DNA of 27,093 nucleotides from the IMG/VR virus record IMGVR_UViG_3300033148_001517, positions 1-27,093 of that record. The stretch is one strand, 5' to 3'. Origin of the DNA: a virus. The notes beneath the pieces were generated by a model. That model did no database searches. It worked only from the letters and a program-made list of their open reading frames with translations, and was not told the DNA's origin. Positions 22,298 through 27,093 of this stretch are shown here, piece after piece. The translations under genes were made by a program, and so were the position numbers. Each line of letters opens with the position of its first letter. The first letter of the stretch is position 1.

Positions 22298-24727
22298 ATG
22301 GCAATAGAAACAATAATAACAGCGATACCTGAACCAGGACATCGTGGGGTCGATGCTAGAGATACATTTGTAACGAAGCAAGAAGCCTTTCAAGATGCTT
22401 TATATGGTACGACTGTAGATGAGATGAATGATGTCGCGACGGAGATGAATACAATAGCGGATGAGGTAGAAGCAGATAAAGATACTGTAGCAGCTGATAA
22501 AGCAGTTGTTGTAGAAAAAGAAGCTCTAATGAATCCTCATTATACAGAGATTGGTATATGTGCGGACAACATAGGGGACATAAATGCTGTAGGAACGGCT
22601 ATAATAAGTAGTAATACGCAATTAATAGAAGCAAACAGTTCAGCTTATGGATACACAGTAATGGCTAAAAAAGATGCTAGATGGTTAGAAACAGATACAC
22701 CAAATGTAATCGTTGATAAGCTTGGGGATGATTGTAGGTTTCTTGATGGGTTGTATAGTAGACTTGGGGATGAAAAAGTTGCTAATGGGACTTTCGATAG
22801 TGATACTACAGGATGGACTCAAGAAAGCGGTGCTACCATCTCTTCGGAGAATGGAAAACTAAAAATAGATGGTAATGCAGGGAAAGGGGCTTATCAATTA
22901 TTGAGTAGTGTTACTACTGTAGATAAGACATATCTTGTTTCCTTTACAGGTATGCTTGAAACATCAACAGATGGTTATGTTATGATATATAACGGTACAG
23001 CATTGGAGACAGTTTACTTAGATGGTGCTACTGAACTAGAGTTTACATTCACAAGAGCAAGTGAGTCAGCCATTTCTCTATATGCCAGAACTTGGGACGA
23101 GGGGGTTATGTATTTCGACAATATCTCAGTAAAAGAACTCCCACAAGCAGAATTACCTGATACACCATTCGCAAGTGGTTCAACAGATGAACTACTAGAT
23201 GATGCAGTTAATGGTGTTGAGACACAGTCAGACCATAGTGTAGGGGATATAATTGTTACTGGTAATGAGTTGGTTACTAATGATGTTGTTGGTGATTGGG
23301 ATACATCAGATGGAGTTACTTCTTTTACAGTAACAGATGGAGAGATTGACCTTGCTGTTACTTCAATATCTGGTGGTGGAATATTTCAAGTTATTTCAAC
23401 GATAATTGGAGAAACATATTTATTTTCTATAAATGTAAGTGCTTTTAGTGGTGGAGCAAGTATATATATTGAAAAAACTCATAAAGGTGCAGACTTACTA
23501 GTTCTTCCATTATCTGATACTGGGATATATGCTGGTGCTTTTGTTGCAACTGGGACAACGGCATATCTTAATATTAGAGAGGCAGGTGCAACTGATACTT
23601 GTGCGATAACTGCTAATAACGTCTCAGTAACCCTAAAAGACACAATCTACCAAAACATAGTAGCATCAACAGCAGATGATTTACTTACAGATACAGAGAA
23701 GTTCCAAGTGCTTACAAGAGTAACAAGAAAAGACTTAATCCTTATCACTAAGACAGGATACAAAACTGTTAAAGGTTTACACCTATTTGAAGCTAATGTT
23801 TCTAATGATGCAATTGCTGTTGAATATGGTTATTCTAAGTTAGGCAATGGTTTATATCATGATGGTACAGAGGAAGTTATTATTGCTGGTTTAGTTGATA
23901 GATTGAATAGTGGAGGATACCATCCTACTTATAATTCATTTGGATGTTCTAAATATGACTATGCAACATTAGGTGCTGCTGGTTCAGGTAACTGGTATGA
24001 TGATTATAGTGGTCAATCTTTTTCTGATTATGTAAAATCTACTTATACTACCTTTATTTATGATGACGACGATAACGGAGATATAGCTGCTAATGTTTCA
24101 GGTAGACCAGAAGAAGACCCTAAATTCTACGACAAAATATACTTCGAGTCTAACGGTGGAATAATCTTTAAACCAACATACACACAACAAGCTAACGAAC
24201 ATGATTTGCTAGCTGAGAATATTGATTTAGATATGGCTGAGAGTTGTGGGGTTGAGACTAGCATAGATATTGATGTGGCTATAACTGATATAGCTGGAGA
24301 TAGTACAGCCGATGCAAGATTTACTGTAGATATAAGTGTATTTGGGGATACATATCAGATAAAACAAGAAGTTGCTGGTGAAGATTGGCTGTTTGAACTA
24401 TTTGGGTATACAGTAGATGCAGCAACAGCAAGGTCATTCAATGATAGAAGTGTTACTGTCTATGATGGAACTGATTTATATTATTTATATGCTAATGGAA
24501 CTCATGGGTGGATGCAGTTAAAGAAATTTAGTGATGATAGTATCCAACAAACAATACCTACAACTTTGACATTCTCTGTAGTTAAAAAAGCCCAACACAA
24601 CCTCACACAAGGTACAACACTATCTATTGATACGATTGGTGACCCTGCTAATTATCCTTCTGATTGGTTATCATATTTAGCTGGTGGTAATAATGTTGAT
24701 TTTAATCTTTTGTTGGTGGAAGCTTAA
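22298..24727 (+). CDS. Tail fibre / receptor-binding-like protein with two lectin-type modules
   Basis: 809 residues, built in blocks. The N-terminus opens with TIITAIPEPGHRGVDARDTFVTKQEAF, a start shared by phage tail-associated fibre proteins. It is followed by a helical coiled segment with VEADKDTVAADKAVVVEKEA (about 50-75). About 160-283 and 318-445 are two beta-sandwich modules of CBM4/9-like type. The first begins VANGTFDSDTTGWTQE and ends FDNISVKEL; the second begins with NELVTNDVVGDWDTSDG and ends NNVSVTLKD. The remainder (about 455-809) holds Gly/Tyr/Asp-rich beta material including YDDYSGQSFSDYV and DDDDNGD, which may bind calcium. The build suggests an exposed fibre or tip protein that binds host surface glycans. 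No pectate-lyase motif was recognised. Confidence 0.72.
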   Translation: MAIETIITAIPEPGHRGVDARDTFVTKQEAFQDALYGTTVDEMNDVATEMNTIADEVEADKDTVAADKAVVVEKEALMNPHYTEIGICADNIGDINAVGTAIISSNTQLIEANSSAYGYTVMAKKDARWLETDTPNVIVDKLGDDCRFLDGLYSRLGDEKVANGTFDSDTTGWTQESGATISSENGKLKIDGNAGKGAYQLLSSVTTVDKTYLVSFTGMLETSTDGYVMIYNGTALETVYLDGATELEFTFTRASESAISLYARTWDEGVMYFDNISVKELPQAELPDTPFASGSTDELLDDAVNGVETQSDHSVGDIIVTGNELVTNDVVGDWDTSDGVTSFTVTDGEIDLAVTSISGGGIFQVISTIIGETYLFSINVSAFSGGASIYIEKTHKGADLLVLPLSDTGIYAGAFVATGTTAYLNIREAGATDTCAITANNVSVTLKDTIYQNIVASTADDLLTDTEKFQVLTRVTRKDLILITKTGYKTVKGLHLFEANVSNDAIAVEYGYSKLGNGLYHDGTEEVIIAGLVDRLNSGGYHPTYNSFGCSKYDYATLGAAGSGNWYDDYSGQSFSDYVKSTYTTFIYDDDDNGDIAANVSGRPEEDPKFYDKIYFESNGGIIFKPTYTQQANEHDLLAENIDLDMAESCGVETSIDIDVAITDIAGDSTADARFTVDISVFGDTYQIKQEVAGEDWLFELFGYTVDAATARSFNDRSVTVYDGTDLYYLYANGTHGWMQLKKFSDDSIQQTIPTTLTFSVVKKAQHNLTQGTTLSIDTIGDPANYPSDWLSYLAGGNNVDFNLLLVEA

Positions 24728-24728
24728 A

Positions 24729-25382
24729 ATGCTAGTAGATAACCAATTAATAAAAGTCAGTTGGAATTGGAAGAGTAAAGAACACTGGCTGTCTAAAGGA
24801 TATTTTCTACCTAAAATGGGTGTTAAGTTTGAAGTTAAAGCAGAAGATTTACAAGCTAGTTCTAATGTGACTGTAGCAATAGAGTGTGATAAATGCTCTG
24901 CTGTGCGACTAGGTAAGGCTTACAGACAAAACAAGTTATGTAGAAGCTGTGCTAAGAAAGGTATTAAACATTCAGATGAGCATAAACGTAGAAACTCTGA
25001 ATGTAAGAAAAAGCTTTATTCTGAACAAGGTCACCACAGGACAGGGTATAAGTATCCAACTCCTCAAGACCACCCTAGTTATAATCCTGATTTATCTGAT
25101 GCAGATAGAGCAGACAGAAGAGGTAATAGAGAGTATAAGCAATGGTCTTATGATGTAAAAATGGCAGGCAATTTTGCTTGTCAAGTATGTGGAGATGATA
25201 AAGGTGGAAATCTAGTTAGTCATCATATAGAGGCTCATAATTCTAATGTGGAATTAAGATACAATGTTAGTAACGGAGTGTGTCTATGTGATACATGCCA
25301 TAAAGACTTTCATTTTCATTTCGGCTATGGTAATAATACCTCAGAGCAGTTTGAACAATATACCGTAGAAAAGGATAAGTAA
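24729..25382 (+). CDS. HNH homing endonuclease between tail fibre genes
   Basis: 217 residues starting at ATG 24729, one base past the fibre gene stop. It is a two-part nuclease. The N-terminus has a Cys-rich zinc finger (ECDKCSA..., then KLCRSCAKKG) and a NUMOD-like basic helix after it (KHSDEHKRRNSECKKK). The C-terminus is a Cys-bearing HNH: CQVCGDD, LVSHHIEAHNSN (metal-binding His pair), RYNVSNGVCLCDTCHKDFHFHFGYGNN. This motif, with its FH-FGYG-N ending, is typical of phage HNH proteins inserted among tail genes. Its stop overlaps the following ATG as TAATG, so it is woven into the tail operon. It is not a structural part. Confidence 0.88.
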   Translation: MLVDNQLIKVSWNWKSKEHWLSKGYFLPKMGVKFEVKAEDLQASSNVTVAIECDKCSAVRLGKAYRQNKLCRSCAKKGIKHSDEHKRRNSECKKKLYSEQGHHRTGYKYPTPQDHPSYNPDLSDADRADRRGNREYKQWSYDVKMAGNFACQVCGDDKGGNLVSHHIEAHNSNVELRYNVSNGVCLCDTCHKDFHFHFGYGNNTSEQFEQYTVEKDK

Positions 25383-26470
25383 TGGCAACTGGAGATAGTT
25401 TAATCCCTGATGGGATAATTGATGATTTTAAAATGAGTGAAAAGTTTACATCTTTTTCTCAACAAATAAGAACTACAGATAGTGGTGATACATGGGCTAC
25501 AGATACAGATACGACAGACAGTGTAAACAATAAGATAACTATGACAAATGAGCCTACAGGCAATATAGTAATATTAAGCTATATCTCTCAAAACGAACCA
25601 TACACACAAACAGACCCTATGCCAGTACAATTAGTACAACCTAAGGTCATTGCGACGAATTCACATTCCGTTTATCGTGGGGCGATGCTTACTAAATCTG
25701 TAACAGGCAAAGTAGCTGTAGGAAATGGAGTGCGAGGGTATGAGAGTAAGGTGTTAGAGAATGCTGAGATAGGTACTTATGATTATAAAAACACAGGAGT
25801 TTCAGTATCTGCAACAATGAATACAGGAGAAACTGTATATAACTTAGATGGGAACGACACTAATGGATTAAGTGGGTATGTTTATGAAATCTTAGCTGGA
25901 GGAACTATTGACTTATCAACAGCAAACTACTCAAATACAGGAGCATTTGGTCTTTTAGGAAAATATCCTATTATTGGAACTACACCAGAAAACACACCAA
26001 TAACCCTAGATGAAGAAGATAGTGCAGGTTGTAAAGTATTCAAAACATTAGCTGTAGACCCTGATAACAATGAGTATTGTTTACAGGTTGTGGGTGAAGA
26101 GATGATTTGGGATTTTGATTTGGATTACCACACAGAATTTACAGATATAACTGTATCAACTGTAGTTAATACACTAACTATAAATAATATATATAATATT
26201 ACGGATGGTGATTATAAAGGATACTGGAGATGTGTTGCTAATGGTTCTGCTAGTGCAATAAGTGATAGTAAATTCACAATAGGCTCAGGTGGCGATACTA
26301 TAGTAAGTTATGGTAATGTGGTGTTTTTTGAAATTTGGGATGGTAACGGTAGAGGTGAAGATGGTACATTCTCACAACAAACTAACGGTACATTGACAGA
26401 CTTAAATGGACACCCCGTAAGAACTTACAACGGCTTTAAAAGAACCGGTCACTTTAAAAAGGATAACTAA
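25382..26470 (+). CDS. Tail-associated structural protein, distal fibre/tip candidate
   Basis: 362 residues, Asn-, Thr- and Gly-rich and beta-dominated, with no Cys motif and several repeated TDTDTT- and NGDTI-like strands. It opens MATGDSLIPDGIIDDFKMSEKF. Much of it reads as strands separated by Asp/Asn/Gly turns, as in fibres. The overlap of its start with the HNH stop suggests it used to follow the fibre gene directly. The last 60 residues (SQQTNGTLTDLNGHPVRTYNG) resemble the ends of fibre proteins. The exact role, receptor binding or fibre support, cannot be fixed; family not recognised. Confidence 0.68.
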   Translation: MATGDSLIPDGIIDDFKMSEKFTSFSQQIRTTDSGDTWATDTDTTDSVNNKITMTNEPTGNIVILSYISQNEPYTQTDPMPVQLVQPKVIATNSHSVYRGAMLTKSVTGKVAVGNGVRGYESKVLENAEIGTYDYKNTGVSVSATMNTGETVYNLDGNDTNGLSGYVYEILAGGTIDLSTANYSNTGAFGLLGKYPIIGTTPENTPITLDEEDSAGCKVFKTLAVDPDNNEYCLQVVGEEMIWDFDLDYHTEFTDITVSTVVNTLTINNIYNITDGDYKGYWRCVANGSASAISDSKFTIGSGGDTIVSYGNVVFFEIWDGNGRGEDGTFSQQTNGTLTDLNGHPVRTYNGFKRTGHFKKDN

Positions 26471-27063
26471 TGGCAACTATAAAGCAAAGAATAGAGCATA
26501 ACTTAAAACTGGGGAGACTTCCCCTAGCTAAAGAGGCACTAAAAGAAAAATACAACAAAGAGCATATGTCGGCTAGGCTAGAAGCTATGAGGGCTGAGTA
26601 TGATGTGACTTACCCATCTATTAGATTAATGACTGAAGTAGAATGGAATGAAGTAAACGAGTCTGATTTAACTTGGAGTGAACTAAGTGATGAAGATAAG
26701 AGTGAACTATCAATTGTTATAGACTACTCAGAAGATGAGAACTATGTAACTTTTAATGAGTGGCTAAATGAAACAAGAGTTATTCAAGAAGCAGTAGATG
26801 CTAAAGGTAATTTAGAAGATGATACTTATGTAGAACCAGTACTTGAAATCACTGAGCCAGTGAGACCTTATACAACTATGACTACAGAAGTTTTAGATGG
26901 AAAAGTATCTACTTACTTCAAAGAAAACTATTCAAGCCTTAGAGAGCAAGCTTATCCAGATTGGAAAGAGTTTGCCGATGCATGGGTTAAGAATGATGAA
27001 ATAGCTATGGAAGAGTATAGAGCCAAATGTTTAGTTGTAAAAGCAAAGTATCCTAAGGTTTAA
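26470..27063 (+). CDS. Acidic helical protein, tail-fibre assembly candidate
   Basis: 197 residues, acidic (many Glu and Asp). The N-terminal part is helical (KQRIEHNLKLGRLPLAKEALKEKYNK), then charged loops and a C-terminal helix ending in REQAYPDWKEFADAWVKNDEIAMEEY and VVKAKYPKV. The terminal 'YP-x-x-x-DA-x-KND ... K-YPK' pattern is seen in small phage proteins that follow fibre genes and help fold or attach them. No enzyme motif. The start overlaps the fibre-like gene stop (TAATG). The role is inferred from the pattern and order, moderately uncertain; other tail or virion roles are possible. Confidence 0.62.
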   Translation: MATIKQRIEHNLKLGRLPLAKEALKEKYNKEHMSARLEAMRAEYDVTYPSIRLMTEVEWNEVNESDLTWSELSDEDKSELSIVIDYSEDENYVTFNEWLNETRVIQEAVDAKGNLEDDTYVEPVLEITEPVRPYTTMTTEVLDGKVSTYFKENYSSLREQAYPDWKEFADAWVKNDEIAMEEYRAKCLVVKAKYPKV

Positions 27064-27064
27064 T

Positions 27065-27093
27065 ATGAAACTAAATCATCATAAAGACTACAA
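27065..27093 (+). CDS. Start of another gene, cut by the window edge
   Basis: An ATG one base past the preceding stop, with AAGG at 27055-27058 in front, opens a frame reading MKLNHHKDY before the window ends. It continues the tail operon in the same tight spacing. Too short to identify. Confidence 0.45.

Noticed and set aside
24684-24728. Earlier ATG for the second HNH gene
   Set aside because: It is well inside the fibre gene and has no ribosome site; the ATG one base beyond the fibre stop keeps the tight coupling seen elsewhere.
1-27093. CRISPR array, integration module or restriction/defence genes
   Set aside because: No regularly spaced repeats, integrase, or defence-type gene was found in either strand.

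Overview
The window is a contiguous piece of a tailed double-stranded DNA phage genome, or of a prophage. It carries the whole packaging, head and tail-assembly block of a long-tailed siphovirus with an HK97-type capsid. Composition is AT-rich, genes are tightly packed with ATGA or TAATG overlaps, and Shine-Dalgarno sites are of the AAGGA type, all typical of a phage of a Gram-negative or other low-GC bacterium. Nothing seen fixes the host. No integrase, repressor, lysis or replication gene is visible.

Layout. Minus strand, 39-2419: a leftward operon of terminase small subunit, a 73-residue unknown, a Zn-ribbon mini-protein and terminase large subunit. 2420-2874: a gene-free divergent control region with a leftward sigma70-like promoter overlapped by a 14-bp inverted repeat, a perfect 57-bp inverted repeat (2593-2649 and 2783-2839) around a very AT-rich core, and a rightward TATAAT box. 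Plus strand, 2875-10907: small unknown, portal, two GIY-YIG endonuclease genes, prohead protease with scaffold-like tail, major capsid protein, HNH endonuclease, two small head proteins, and three connector/neck/tail-terminator candidates. 10908-14249: promoter, tail tube, a third GIY-YIG gene overlapping a complete tRNA-Gln(UUG), and two genes in tail-assembly-chaperone position. 14300-20788: a 2162-residue tape measure protein. 20788 to the end: small tail protein, tail-tip/baseplate-like protein, fibre-like protein with two lectin-like modules, an HNH endonuclease, another tail protein, an assembly-protein candidate, and the start of one more gene.

How the parts work together. Terminase cuts and pumps DNA through the portal into a prohead matured by the protease. 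Connector proteins close the head. The tube polymerises around the tape measure with the chaperones, and the distal proteins form the tip and receptor-binding apparatus. Five free-standing homing-type endonuclease genes sit between structural genes and are the most obvious accessory load.

I do not see a clear new defence or regulatory system. The most unusual non-coding signal is the divergent region at 2477-2850. Next are the 20-bp hairpin behind the capsid gene, the endonuclease/tRNA overlap, and a pair of DUF4214-like repeats in the tape measure. Functions are assigned from motifs, size and gene order only; no database search was possible.
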